From Prinia subflava (Eukaryota; Chordata; Aves; Passeriformes; Cisticolidae), in assembly GCF_021018805.1 (NCBI RefSeq), contig NC_086247.1, positions 119,509,094 to 119,573,093 of the forward strand: a stretch of DNA of 64,000 bases, read 5' to 3'. This document shows, piece by piece, positions 25,266-38,600 of this stretch. A program made the position numbers and the translations under genes. Under the pieces are notes generated by a model that searched no databases, was not told the DNA's origin, and was given only the letters and a program-made list of their open reading frames with translations. Numbering within the stretch: position 1 is the stretch's first letter; the number at the start of each line of letters is the position of its first letter.

Positions 25266-26044
25266 AGACAATTTAGAGGCAGAACTCTGGTTGCCTTTTT
25301 GTTTCTTCGTATGTTTTTTATTTAACTGGTATGCTCAGAAATGACAGGACCGAGGAAGTTTGCAAGAGGAAGGGAGTAACTAAGACTGAGACACAGGAAG
25401 GGCAACACTCTAGAGAGGGAAAATTGTGGCTCATAACTTAGAGGATTTGGGAAGCATCCAGACAAAGCTACGCTCTCTGCAGAGATTTTTAAATGGGGTG
25501 TGCATGTATCTTCCCATATTCTTTACATGTAGGTATTTTCCTAGTGTTGGAAAATGAGATTTCTGCCTGGGAAGAAGAAACCAGCTGATGGTACAAACAC
25601 TAGCAAAGTGAAAGTGGTGCTTGACACTGTAATGAGAAACTGGAAGACTGAGATAAGATAATGCTAAGCTTGGAAAAGTCTTAAAGACAAAAAGTTTGAT
25701 TCAGAAGTGAAGGGAAAGCCCTTGTAAGTGTCTCAGAAGAGCTTGCACAATTAAGGTAATAAGCTATATATTGGGACAGAGGAAGAAGGAATTCAGCAAG
25801 AAGCATTACAAAAGGAGCAAGGGAGTGCATACAGATACAAAATGTTACAGAACAGAATTCAAAAGCAACTAAAGAGATGTTATTTCTCAATTCAAATATC
25901 CCTCAATGTCACGTGAGGAGAAGCTGTTCATTGGAAACAATGCAACTCCATCAGAAGTGCATTCTTGATCACTTGTTCTTACACACAAGGACAGAACACC
26001 CAAATGAAGGGAAGAAATAAGTCAAACAAACACCAGAGAATGGA

Positions 26045-26218
26045 GATATATAGATATAGATATAGATATAGATATAGATATAGATATAGATATAGATATA
26101 GATATAGATAGATATAGATATAGATATAGATATAGATATAGATATAGATATAGATATAGATATAGATATAGATATAGATATAGATATAGATATAGATATA
26201 GATATAGATAGATATAGA
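26045..26218. repeat. (TATAGA)n hexanucleotide array
   Basis: About 170 bp of TATAGA repeats (roughly 29 units), interrupted by single GATAGATA slips near 26108 and 26208. The similar interruptions near both ends suggest slippage or an internal duplication of the array. GATA motifs recur at every unit. Confidence 0.96.
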
Positions 26219-29200
26219 AAAATACTATACCAGGAAAAATGCCTTCAAAATTTGTTTAAAATTCTGTACTTTTCACCTGAGGAGAAAAGCCCTACAAATC
26301 AGCCGGCCCATCATGCATTTAGTGGGCCAAAGTATATTTAAAGGTTTAGTCAAAGATAAATCTTGCCTTTAGAAACTCCAGTTGTGCTAATGCCACCTAT
26401 ATTTCCTGAACACATGTTTAAGGAACCTCTGCAAATTCAGCACAAGTACAAGGACCAGCAGGTCCTTGGAAGCCTCACAAAACCCATTAACATTTGCCTT
26501 TTGGCTCTTACAGGTCTTAGAAACTGCTGGTTTCAATCTTTCTTTCCCTCTAAATATTTCACTGGGTCTTACTGCCTGACCCATTACAAGAAAAATAAGA
26601 AAAGCTAGAATGGTTTCTTAGACTATAACCTCCTTGGAGAAGTTTATGTTCTGCACAGTGTTATGCACACAGCTGGAAGTCACAAATGATATGTGAAGGA
26701 TAATGGCATAGTTAAAGCAAAACAGGGAAAAGCTGCAAAAGGCAGATTCAAAGATTATAAAGAACTAGCCCATATAAAAATGCATTCTTGCATTAAAGTA
26801 AGGATAAAAGAAGTGGGATAAACCCAAAGAATTGCAACATAAATATGATTTGATCATAAAAGCAAGCAACAATATCAAACTGATTCCACTGCCACTGCAA
26901 TCTCTCAGCTCAGACAGAACCAAGTTTAGTTCTTCAGGAAAACAAATGATTTTGCAGCCCCACAAATAAAGATATATCATTTTTTATTTAAAAAATAGGT
27001 AGCTATAACACACAAATACATCAAATGGCAGCTGACCTAAAACCAGGAATAACAATGGCAATACAGCTTACACAAACACTTTTTAACATGACCATTCTTT
27101 CTAAAATATGGGCTTAAGATTCCAGCCTGACAAGCAAAATCAAGAAAATTTGAAAATCTGAGGCTATTGAGGAGAAATATCAACATGTTAAACAGCTGGA
27201 AAGAAACCTAACTGCAGCATCCAGACAAAGTGACAACTGAACACCAAGAAATTCTTCTGCCAGGTCTGGCCTGTCTAAAGGTGCTGGAGCCCTCATTCGC
27301 TCAAGTGACTCCTTTCACACACATGTTGTACCAGTGCAAATGGATTTTATTTGACCTTCAAAACTTTGCATCTGAAAGGGACAGTAGGTTGCAAAACGGA
27401 TGGAGAAAAAGCATGTTTTACTCTTAAAGGGCTGAGAGGGTCTTCAGATAGCTCTCACTGATTACTCACTACCAACTGATGCTATACTAGATGTGAGATT
27501 TAAAAAAAGTCTCAAAATTGTCTTTCTATTCACCCTTATTATTTGGACCACTGCAATTTAATAGAAATACTAAGATAAAAGAGCTTTAGAAACCCTCTTT
27601 ATAATAAAAATTTAAAAAAAAATCTTTTTGAAGTGATTTATTTTTCTTTTTCTTTTTTCCTTTTATTTTTTAACCTCCCAAACAATGCAGAAGTTTGTCT
27701 CTGGAAATAAGATGGTGAATTACAGCAAAGTTATGAAAACAAAGAACCAACAGTTTCTCCAGTGCAGGCTTGTTACCATGAGCTAATAATTCCAGACTTT
27801 CAGCAAGCTGAGCCTCTTTTTTAATAACTGCATGCCTCTAGGCAAAGTATTTCTACTAAAAATTATTGAGGCATGGAACAAGGCAAGGTGTGTGAGCTAA
27901 TGTTGGATTGTTCAGCTACTAAACCAACTCCTATAGCAATGAGCCTGCACTGAACTGACAGATTATTTCTCTGTATACACTTGTATAAACATACTGCTTA
28001 AGGTCGAAATCTGTGTAAGCTTTCTTTTCAATTAAAACGTCAAAGATGACAGCACATGTTTTCACTGTCCTTCACAGGATGATGGATGCTGCGGCAGCAG
28101 TTTCATGCCCCCGTGTTTCAGAGATGTTTGCCTGCCTGGGTGTCTAAGAAAGATGTACTTGCTGATGTCTTCATGTGCCTGCAGGCAGACAGGACTGCTA
28201 TACTAATATTTTGGGTGGCTTTACCTCTCTTGACTTTTTCTTCCTCAACATTGCCCCTGTGGGCCCCCACACCGCACGTTGTGAAAGTTAGAGCGGAAAG
28301 GTTGCTCTGCACAAAGAGTTTGGGAAAAGGGTCCTGCATTAATTAATCAAATTAAGACTGCTACTCAAGTAAAGGCTTTAAATTGCAGGCCAGCTTCTGG
28401 TCATGGCTAATTCAGTTCAGGTCCCCACAGAAAAACAGCCACTGTGGGTAGTCAACAAAAAGACAAAGTAGACCACAAAAGAAGCTTCCACCAATTTAAA
28501 TATAAAATAATATTAATTAAAAGGTGATTAATCAGAATCTTTGCATTTCTTCAGCTCCATATTAATTAACAAAACTGTAACCATCAGTTTCTCATTGATG
28601 CTGATCAGTCTAGAGCTTGCACAAAGGCAGTGCTGCTGAGTCTCAAGACCATGTGGCAACACAACTCACAGCACATGCGGCTGCAATGCTATGGTTGGGC
28701 ATGGAGCAGAGATTTGATTACAATTTTGCTAAAAAACAGATTGACTAAAGAAGACAGCCTAAATGAGAGAAAACCAGTCCATCATCTGCCACTGGCAGAT
28801 TCAGTCTGTCTCCTGCTGACAAGACACAAGTCTTCTGTATCCACTATGGAAAGCAAAGTTTGCTCTGAGTAGCAAAGCACAGTCACTAATGAAGACAGCA
28901 TGTAGATGCATATACATGTGAGATTGTTTATTTACTGAAATTTAAATTCTACACTCAACACTAAAAATGCTATAAAAGTAACACATACTCTAGAAATCTT
29001 TAAGAAAGGCATTATATAAAGTAATTCTACATGATTTCCTAAATAAAATAGGAAATAAGCAAAATTGAAAATTAGAAGTCTGAAAAACTCTCAGATTATA
29101 TATGACATCAGTGGCAGACCAAAATCCAGCTCTTAATCCTATCCTTTAACAAGAACACCATGGAGAAACTCTGTGCTTTTAAATGCTCATTGCTTTCCAA

Positions 29201-30104
29201 GCACTTCTGCCATCAGCACATTGTTCCTGCAGTGCCAACCTCTCTCCACAGCGCAGAGGAAAAGTTAGCACAGCTCACCACGGTCACAGCCCCAAATATG
29301 CTCAGTGTCTCAAAGCTGGTGATTGTTTCAATGGGTGGCAGTGGAGGTGGAGGCAGAGGAGCGCATACACGAGGGTGTACTTTTAATTATATGTTCAGCA
29401 AGTCATCTCTAGGTGTAAAAATATTTTAATGCTGCCAAATAGCTATGTATCTTCAGTGACCCTCTTCCCACCCCCAACCCACTTCACTGATTCCCTTCAA
29501 ACTTTCATGAAGATCAAAATGAATATATGCCATTTCTTAGGAGGAACCTTTGCTCATGCTTCATCTCTTAAACATGCTAAAAATCCCAGCTGACAGCTAT
29601 ATTATTACAAATGATGAGAAGCACAGGGAAGAGGTGAATCTCAAGGCACACAGAACAAAGTCATGGAGAACTGCTGCAGCTGTACTTCAACAGAGATCAG
29701 CTCCAAAGCAGTGTTGTTTGCTCTCATAATTTAAAGGATTCACATTGCCTTCTCTGCTTAACTCTCACTGGGAGATATCCACTGATTGCAAGCATCAGTC
29801 AAAGAAACAGGAATCAAAGTGCAGTTTTTACACAGCCAAGGCAAATTACACTGAAGGGTAATCCTAGGGAAATCCTAGTAGCTGTATTTACTAATAAATT
29901 CACATAGCCCAATCCCCAAGAAATGTGTGCTCCAGAAATGCCTCATGACAACAGAAGTGCTAAAGGTGGTGGCTGTGGGAGATTTTGCTGATAACAGTCC
30001 AGCAAAGGTTTCCAGCAGCACAAAAAGGGAAGCAGTGATAGCAAATAAAAGCCATTGTCCACTCATGTCCAGCCACAGATTCATGGGAAAATGTCTCTCT
30101 CTAC

Positions 30105-30118
30105 GCATGCATGCATGC
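30105..30118. repeat. Self-complementary (GCAT)n run
   Basis: GCATGCATGCATGC is fully palindromic and therefore reads the same in the CREB5 transcript. There it offers three GCATG pentamers, the core recognised by RBFOX splicing factors. It is deep in intron 1 (about 11 kb upstream of exon 2 in the transcript), so an effect on splicing is speculative. Confidence 0.6.
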
Positions 30119-33100
30119 TAAGAGAGACAGCAAAAAAGAGCAGGCATTGAAGAAATGCTATTTTATTCTACCAACAAAGTGTACATTGTCATCATAATCC
30201 CCAGTCACTATCCATGCCCACTCCCTCTCTTTTAAGTACTGGTTCAAGCAGGAACCTGCAGCTAATTTTGAGGTTGGGGTTCATTTGTTTTCACATCAAT
30301 GCAATTAATTTCCACTGGAAAATGCATCTCAGCCATTCAATCAAAATAGGCCTAAAATAATTCTGAAAAGCTCATCTGTCTCCAATCTATATAATGTTTT
30401 AAAAATTGGATGCATGCCCTGCAATAACATTGCACTTCAGAAAGCTTAAAGCTCTAAACTTGAGGGTATCAGTTACACTGAAACTGTAGTAAATTAAAAC
30501 ATCCAGTTTCTGGTTTGCATTGGTTTATAAATATCGACAAAACTACTATTGCAGTCATTACCACTTTGGGTGCTCCAAGCTGAATTTTCAACAGTTTGGG
30601 GTTATTTTCATTCTTATTGTGGCTACAGTAGCCTTTCAAGTTATTGATCAAATTCCAGATAACATGTAAATCTTAAATCTTGATTTAAGAAATATGCATA
30701 CAAACCAGCCAATATACATGACAAAAAGCAGCAAGTCTAAGTGACCAGTAATACAAATACCAAAGCACACTTTCTTTTTACTCTCTAGCTTAAAGCAGAA
30801 AGGATACTTACTGTTATGAAATGTTCTAAATAGAAGCAAGTGGAAATGGAATAAATTATGAAAAGGTAAGTATCTCTAAGTTTTGGGGTTTTTTTTTACC
30901 AAAAATTTTTAACCAAGTTCTCTTTTGAACTATTCTTTAAAATGAAACAATCAATATTCAAAAATCATATTCAAAACTTTTCTTCTAAAAATCTTTTCAC
31001 ATTAGTCTACCTGGTGATTTTCAAAATGTGCTTATTTATGACCAAATTATTGCTGAGGAACTATAAACCTGAAAAAAAAGAGACCTCATGAGCTGTGGCC
31101 CTGTTAACACAATCATTTGAGAAAACAAGAATAGAATGAATGCATCAACAGCAGGAGAGCCAATTCTCAATAGTGTACAGCACACAGCTTTGCCAAAGAC
31201 AATGGATTTAAACCAACTGGGAATCTCACTCATAAACACACACATGCACACACACTCCATAAACAGACGGTATATAACATGCACTACATCCAGTTGTAAA
31301 ACAAGCTTTGACACTGATCTGTGTCTTATGCTTCAAAAGAAAACAAAAATCCCCTCCACTTTGACATCTGTGGACTGCTACCAAGTAAATTCTCTTGATC
31401 CCTGGTGGTGATTACCTTATGGAGTGAAGCAGAGGGATCACCATAATATTCACAAAATTTCTCCTGAGAGCACTGGCCAAACTCTGTCCTTGCTCTTCTT
31501 GCTACCATCCCTGAAGCCTATGCTGATCTGCAAACCTTCTTTCCACTATTCTGTTCAGTCTATTTGCCTTGTCTGTGCAGCACATACTGCTGAGCTGAGA
31601 AAGACAAGGAGAGTAAGTAGATGCTCTTTTGGGCATGATGCTCTTGCCATTGAAGTTCACAGGAGTGCTGCTCATACATTCATTTAGAACAGAATGAGAC
31701 CCATAAAAAGGTATGACCCCTATGAAGACATTTTCCTAAATTATACCCTGTATACTGACTTAATGCCTGCTAATGACATGCTACAACATACTAAGAAAAA
31801 AATGGTTATTTTACCTTCCACTTTGTACTGATGTGATTGGTTTACTGTTTCACAGATGGAGTTTTTATGTTTGTTTGTTGTTTGGAGTTATTTTATCTTT
31901 GTCTTGAAAGGAGTGCTGTCTTAAAGAGGGAACATTCTCCTAAACCAGAACTTTGCACTGAAGATTATTTTAATCTTCTACACCAGTTTATAGTAAAGGG
32001 CTTAATGGTCAGTAGAGAGTCATGTAAAAAAAGCTCAGGTCATCCTGCCAGCTTCCAAGAGTTTGCAGCATGAACTAACATCCTGCTAATTATTTATTTA
32101 ATGTCTTTACATGCACCATAAGTGTTCAGGCATACTCCATGAATAGTCATGGTTTGAACCACTTCTTTTTTCCTCCACTTTTTTCACATAGATAACTGCC
32201 ACTGAAACAGTGCTTTAACTAGAAAACTGCCATGCCAGAGGAAGTAAAAGAGAAGCATTATGATCAGCAGAGACAAAAATTGAGTCAAGTGAATTTTGAA
32301 ACTCTGTTGGTACTGGGTAACTTTAAGATATTGAACCCCATGGTTCCCAACACAACAATTCAGCAAGCAGGAAATAATCTTTGCATTAAATACTTCAAAA
32401 AGGCCAGGCTCACCCAGGCTAGAAGGAGCTCTCTTGCTGCATTTGCACATTTGAAGTAATGCCATGGATCTAAACATGGTCTGAGTCCCCTGTAGACACG
32501 CAGTACTGAAAATGCTCTCCCAGAAACAAGAATCATTTAAACGCCCATCAACTCTCAATGCTGCAAAATCCAACTCTGAAGTACCACTTTTCAGTGAAGT
32601 GCCACTATAGCCATCGGAATCAACTGCAGCATTTGCATCAAGAGTTTCCAGATTTAAACTGTGGGAACGGGTAGACTGGAGCTGTCAGTGGAAGGCCTCT
32701 GACAATATAATTTTTTGTCCTGCTGGCCTGACAGTCAGTGCATGCTGACATTCAAGAAACATTAGTTCGTTTTGTGAGGTTTTTCTCTTTTTTAACTGCT
32801 TAGAGCAGTTGGAAGCACAGAGGAAAACGACACTCAGCTTACAGAGGGGACGAAGCAGAAGATGAATAAGGGGAATGTGTCCTTTTCCAGATGTCTCCTA
32901 TAAAATAAGTGTTTGTCCCATGCACCCTGAGACACATCAATACACTGCAGGTGAACATGTAAAAAACTTTTCCTAAACAGCAAAGTGGCAGCTCCCCTCA
33001 GTTTACACTAACATCATATCCATTCGATTTGGTGAGAGGGAGCCAGACATTTTAGTGATCTGGTTAAAATATCTCAACAGTCACATAAATAGATCCAGTC

Positions 33101-35587
33101 AAAGCCTGTTGCATCACCTGCGTTTATTTTTTACTGTTAATATTTAGCAATGGAAGAAAGATACAGATCTGTGCTCTATACACTTGCCATCTCCAACAGT
33201 ATGATCTCAGCTCAGAGAGCAGCAGGAATTTGCACAGCAGTGAGTATGGCTTATTTCCAGGGGTCGGAAGCCATGGCTTACTCATTCCACTCCACATTTT
33301 CTGCTGTTGTTCTATTTCGTTGGGTTTTTTTTTTAATTGGGAAAGGCAAATATGATGAGCATAAAGAATAGCAGCAAAGTCAGATTGCAGGTCAGCATGT
33401 TTGTATTTTATTTTCCCCTGGTGTCTGTATTTTGTGAAGCATGGGTTTACACCTCGTATTAGCCTAGCAGATAACAAGTCCTTAAAATAGCTCATACATA
33501 AAATTTGATGAGAAATTAAGCATTTAGGAATATGCATACCTTTAGACCAGAAATCTGCCTTTATCTCTCTCTATAGCAACAAACCATGTGAATCAACAAC
33601 ATTACACCTCATATAAATCTGACCCAGTCCACATAGGATATGTAACAAAGGTAATCTGTGACTTGAGAAAAGAAAATGCAGCACTGTGCATGCAAGAGAC
33701 TTTGTATTTGGCAGACACATACAACCAGCTGTTTATTCTTCAGTTTGTGGCTGTACATCTACTGGGACATCCCCCACCCCTGTAAACCTTGCCTAGCTCC
33801 TGGTCTTATTTCCAGTGTAGATTTAACCCTAAGGTATGGATAAGCAGCGCTTGGGATTTAAAGTTAAGTGTCATTTAGTATCATTTTTGACATCTCCACA
33901 TGTTATAATGAGCTTCTTTTTCACAGGGGACTTGGGATCTGATTTTAATTTGTAGTAGGGTTACGGTCACAATAAATGTCTATTTCATGTATTTGTAAGA
34001 AGCCTCTAATGCAAATGGAAATAGAAAGTGGCTGTTTTCTTGTCGTTTCAAAGCCATGTATGTAAAACACACAGTACAGATCTGTTCCACATGCAAATCC
34101 ACTATCAATCTACCATTGCACCCTGGCTCCTGCCCTGGCAGCAGACACTGCTGTGCTGAACAGTCTCAGCAGGTATTACAGTTTGTGTAATAAAGGAACA
34201 GGTTATGAAATCATTAGCACCTCAGCTGAGGCTGCCACAGGGATGCCCCTCTGTGTTCATTGTGAAACGTTTCTTTGGCAGCTGCATCCTTGGAAGCATA
34301 TTTGGATGTTGCTGCTTCAACCTTGCCACACAGAGTGGAAAGTAAGCCAGTGTTTTCATGTTCTGAACTTAAGAGTGGAGGATAGAAGTCTCTTTGGTCC
34401 ACCTCTAGGCTAATTCTCCCCATTTACACATGGCTAATTCTAGCCTTGAAGACCTCTAGGAAGCTCAGCTGTCTATAATCACACCCCCAGACTCATGTAG
34501 TCAGTGCTGCCAAGGACTGGAGCCATGCCTAAGGAGGCTGGAAGATGCTTCAGCTTTGTAAAACACCACATGTTCCAGCTCCCCTTGTCCTGCAGGCAGC
34601 CACTGCTCGTGGTGCTTCAGAGCAGCCCAAATGCAGCTGAGGGCTGCCCTCTCCTTGGTTGGAGTTCTGTCTCAGGGTACAATGCACATCCTGTTGGCAT
34701 TTCCTTTTCCAAGCTCAGGTGAAACTGTGCCAGTTCAAGCAGTTGAAGTTAAACTCACTTGTCACTCCATAGAAGAATCCATGTCCCCAACAGAAAGAAA
34801 CAAAACCCACTGCTGGTCACTCACTGAGTAAGGCATCTAGGGCCCTTTTGATGTTCCTTATGCCACCCTTGAGACTCTTCCTGCTAGTTTCATAAATATT
34901 TGTGAAACATGCCCTTGCCCATAAGCCCAACTATGATCTGGCTCAGCACAAGTGGTGGCTCTAAATAGTGGAGTATTTGAGTCTATGAAAAAGGAAAATT
35001 GTGCAACTTGAAGGAAACCGCTACTATCAGGGAGGGAAAAGAACTTGTTGAAAGCAGCGAAGTTTTACTGACTTGAGTCACCCTGGGGTCAGGTCCACAG
35101 GTATATTTGCAAAACTTAAGTCAGTTTTACCAATTGTAGAGAGACAGCTCACAAAGGACAGACCCGTGTCAGGTTCCTGAGCATTAAGTAAGTTAGCTTG
35201 GGTTGCTGTCTTTCTGAATTGATGCACTGGGTCATGATTTAAGTGAGGGGCTTTTTAAAGCAGCATAAGTAAATAGCTAAGCTTGATGTGATATGAAAAG
35301 CACCACAAGAGAAAGGAGAACTTAACGTAGTAATGAAAATCACTTACCTTTAATCATCCCTGAGACAGGGTTTTTACAACGCTATTTGATTTATTCAAGT
35401 AGCAAACATGCCTCCTTTGACTTTTCTAATAACAGGTCATCTCACCCGTGCTTGTTGAGATTTGAGTTCAGAGATTTTTTTAATTAGCATGCCAAGTACA
35501 TTATTTAAATGTCTTTGATGACTTTTCTTTAAAATTATTTGCTAAGCAGTAAGTCATATTTATTTGCAAAGGAGACACACCCCTACC

Positions 35588-35623
35588 AAAAAAAAAAAAA
35601 AAAGGAAAGAAAGAGAGAGAGAG
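35588..35623. repeat. A-run and GA-rich simple repeat
   Basis: An A-run of about 16 bases is followed by GGAAAGAAAGAGAGAGAGAG. It is purine-only simple sequence in intron 1. Confidence 0.85.
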
Positions 35624-38600
35624 AAATCCCCCCTCAAACACTACCAGGAAAGTTTGGAAAGAAAGAGGTTTAGTTACAGGTGTGTAACCAGTGTTTCACA
35701 TTGCAGAGCACATTATTGCCTAAAGACCTACTGAAGTCCAGATTCATTGCTGCTGACAAGCCTAGCACTTAGTGCACAAGACCATATGAAAGGCTGTTTG
35801 CTGCATGATTTACGATAGTGCCATACTGTAAACTACCTGTGCTCTGCTGAGCTGCTGAGCAGCTCCATGCTTCCCCTCCAGTGGAAGGGCCTCAGCTTTT
35901 GGAAAAGCTGGACAATTTCTCAAGTGAGTATACTCTTGTGATACTGAGGCTAGCCAGACCACAAACTATTTTATTATGTTGTGCAAAAACCTCTGTGCAA
36001 AAAAAACCCTCTTTAATTAAGATAGAGCAACCAGCTCTGTGGTTGTAATTACCTTGGACTGCTTTACCCACGGGCATAATGAAATAAAATTGGGCCCTCT
36101 ATATTTTTGTTTTTAAACTAAGTAAACCCAGATTAATTTATTCAACTCAAACCAGACAGGTTTCTCTTTAAAAGGAAGGCCTATATGTTTGGAGGGGCTG
36201 GTGCAGCAGGAGGAGTGACATGCAATGATGACTGTGAACTGCAAACTGCTGGCAAAACATTTGGCTTGCCATTGGTCCGTGGCCAGTATTTTCCTTTGTT
36301 AATGAATCCCACATCTTTTCTAAGTTAAGCATTTTTTCTTCTCCCCCTTCATTTTATTTGAAACATATTTTAAATATTTTTGTTTTTATGACGTAGTGGA
36401 ACATGATACAACCCCCTCCTAACCCTGGATACAGGAAAATCAATTTAAAAAATTTGACATTAGGAGCTATGATATAAACATATGGTTTAACTGCTCAGAC
36501 CTTTTTTAAAGCAACATATCAAGGATCAGTGGAAAGAGAAATAACAAAATGAGAACTCCACATTGTGGGATAAAAAGTTTACCAACTGAAAGTATATCAT
36601 AGCCAAACCTTGCTATTCACCAAAAACAAAAAAGCTGAAAACTGGTCAGGTTTTGATAGATTTCCTCTTAGACAGAGGATTACATATTTTTCATTTGCTC
36701 TCTTCTCTGAGAAAAAAGACCATTCAACAAAAACAGTCATTCTGAATGATGTGTTTAATATTTAGTACATTTTGTCTCACCCAAAGGACTTTCATTTTAT
36801 GACTTAAAGAATGTAATCTTAAAATGGAGTTTTACGGGCTTCCTCATTAGCTTCCAACTCTTACCTGAAGAAGAAAACATAACTGAGGAATACCCCATTG
36901 GAACAAAAACATGACTTTCCAATGCAGTGAACATTGTGGGCATCCAGTCACACCTGCCCTACTGACCACCAGTCCCTGGGGCTGGTGAAAGTGAAAACCC
37001 TCACAGGTCCCTTTGGTATTTCAAATCATCAAAATCCCAGACAGACAAAATAGCAAGTCACTGAAACTCCAGGGAATAAAGGCACTAGAGAGAAGATTTA
37101 ACTCTCTATTTTACTCTCTAGGTCACTAGGTTTCCACAAAAAGAAGCTCTTCCCCAGAGGTCTTGAAAGATTGGAAATGCTGTTAAAAGTGAAGAGTTAT
37201 TGGGCATCTGCCACTGGTGAAAAAACAAATCTTTTTCAATTGTCTTATAAGGACATCTAGTCTCCAATCCTGCAATCATCCAGCTACATGAATTTACATG
37301 CCCTCCTTTAATATTCCTCAGTTTTACAAACCATGCAGGATTTCTTCAGCCACAGTAACTTGTAGTTAGTTTTACTGGGGGAAGAGATGACGAAAGTATA
37401 GCACAATGCAGTGCTGGCCCTGAAACCCACACTGGGTGAGGACAAAGATATACCAGAAAAAATTAAGTTGTAAAAGCCTTTCCTGCACCAACCCCCTTAC
37501 TTTTCATCGTGAGAATGGTGCCATGTTTGTTTTAAAAATTTTAAAAGCTTTTTATAGAGGCTCTTGATATCAACTCAAACCCCTGATGTTACATGAGGAT
37601 AGAGACTTCAATTATCTACAGAGTATGTGCAAATTAAATATACTCTATCACAGTGAATCCACTTGCATTGTAACTGCTGTGATTTATGCAGAAAATTGCA
37701 GCCAAGCTCAAAAGCTAGAGCAGCACTTTCAGGTTGACCAAAAATATTAAATTCACTAACAAATTCTATTTCATAAATCTTGGAAGTGGAGAAGAATAGA
37801 ATATTTGGTAAAGCAGAAATTTTTAGCATTTCTAAACATTCCAGCTTGAAATGCCGTATTAATCTGTAAATTAAACTAGTTATTTTAAAAATGTAATTGT
37901 CTTGAAAACCCAAGAATGTCTTTGTTGTTTATTTGGACAGAATAATTAAGAAATTAAATCATATTGACTTAAATTAAATTACTATTTTTAATTTCAGCCA
38001 CTAAGTCAACAAGCTTGTTATTCACATAAAACTGGTTACTGTTATAGCTCACCTGCGTGAAGCACACCAATAACACAAAAGAAACCTTAAATCTGTCAGT
38101 TTTTATTCATTTCCTGCTCTATTAAAAACAACCCAGTATTCCAACTCATTCCTCTTTTACGTCTCCTTTCCTAGATTTTTCCTAACTGATTTTCACAGCT
38201 AATTAGAAACTTGAACAACAATATCAATGTATTAATGAAAAACAGAACTAACACTGGTATTTCAAAGCTATCTTAAAGACTGATTAGATTCAGTAATAAA
38301 TTAACTGGGTAGGAATGCTGTTTTCAAGGGAAAATTCAGTATTCTACAGGAAAGTATGGGACTTTTTGTTTTGTTTTCCAAGGAGATTAGCTCTTCCAGC
38401 CAGGAAGTTTTTACCACATGTCCAGATTCCGTGATTTGCTCTGCATCCAACAGCGGTGCAAAATCATCTTTGACATTTACCAAAGCGTCAGGCACAGCAC
38501 TTTAAGAGGACAAACTTGTCTCGATTACAAGAAAGGAGTTTGCAAACAAGGTGAATGCGTGACAAAAAAGAAGGTGCCAGGGGCGTAGTGAGAACAAGGC

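Noticed and set aside
38301..38495. Minus-strand frame with a plausible-looking peptide (MPDALVNVKDDFAPLL...)
   Set aside because: Only 64 codons, no splice sites that join it to CREB5, and no family recognised.
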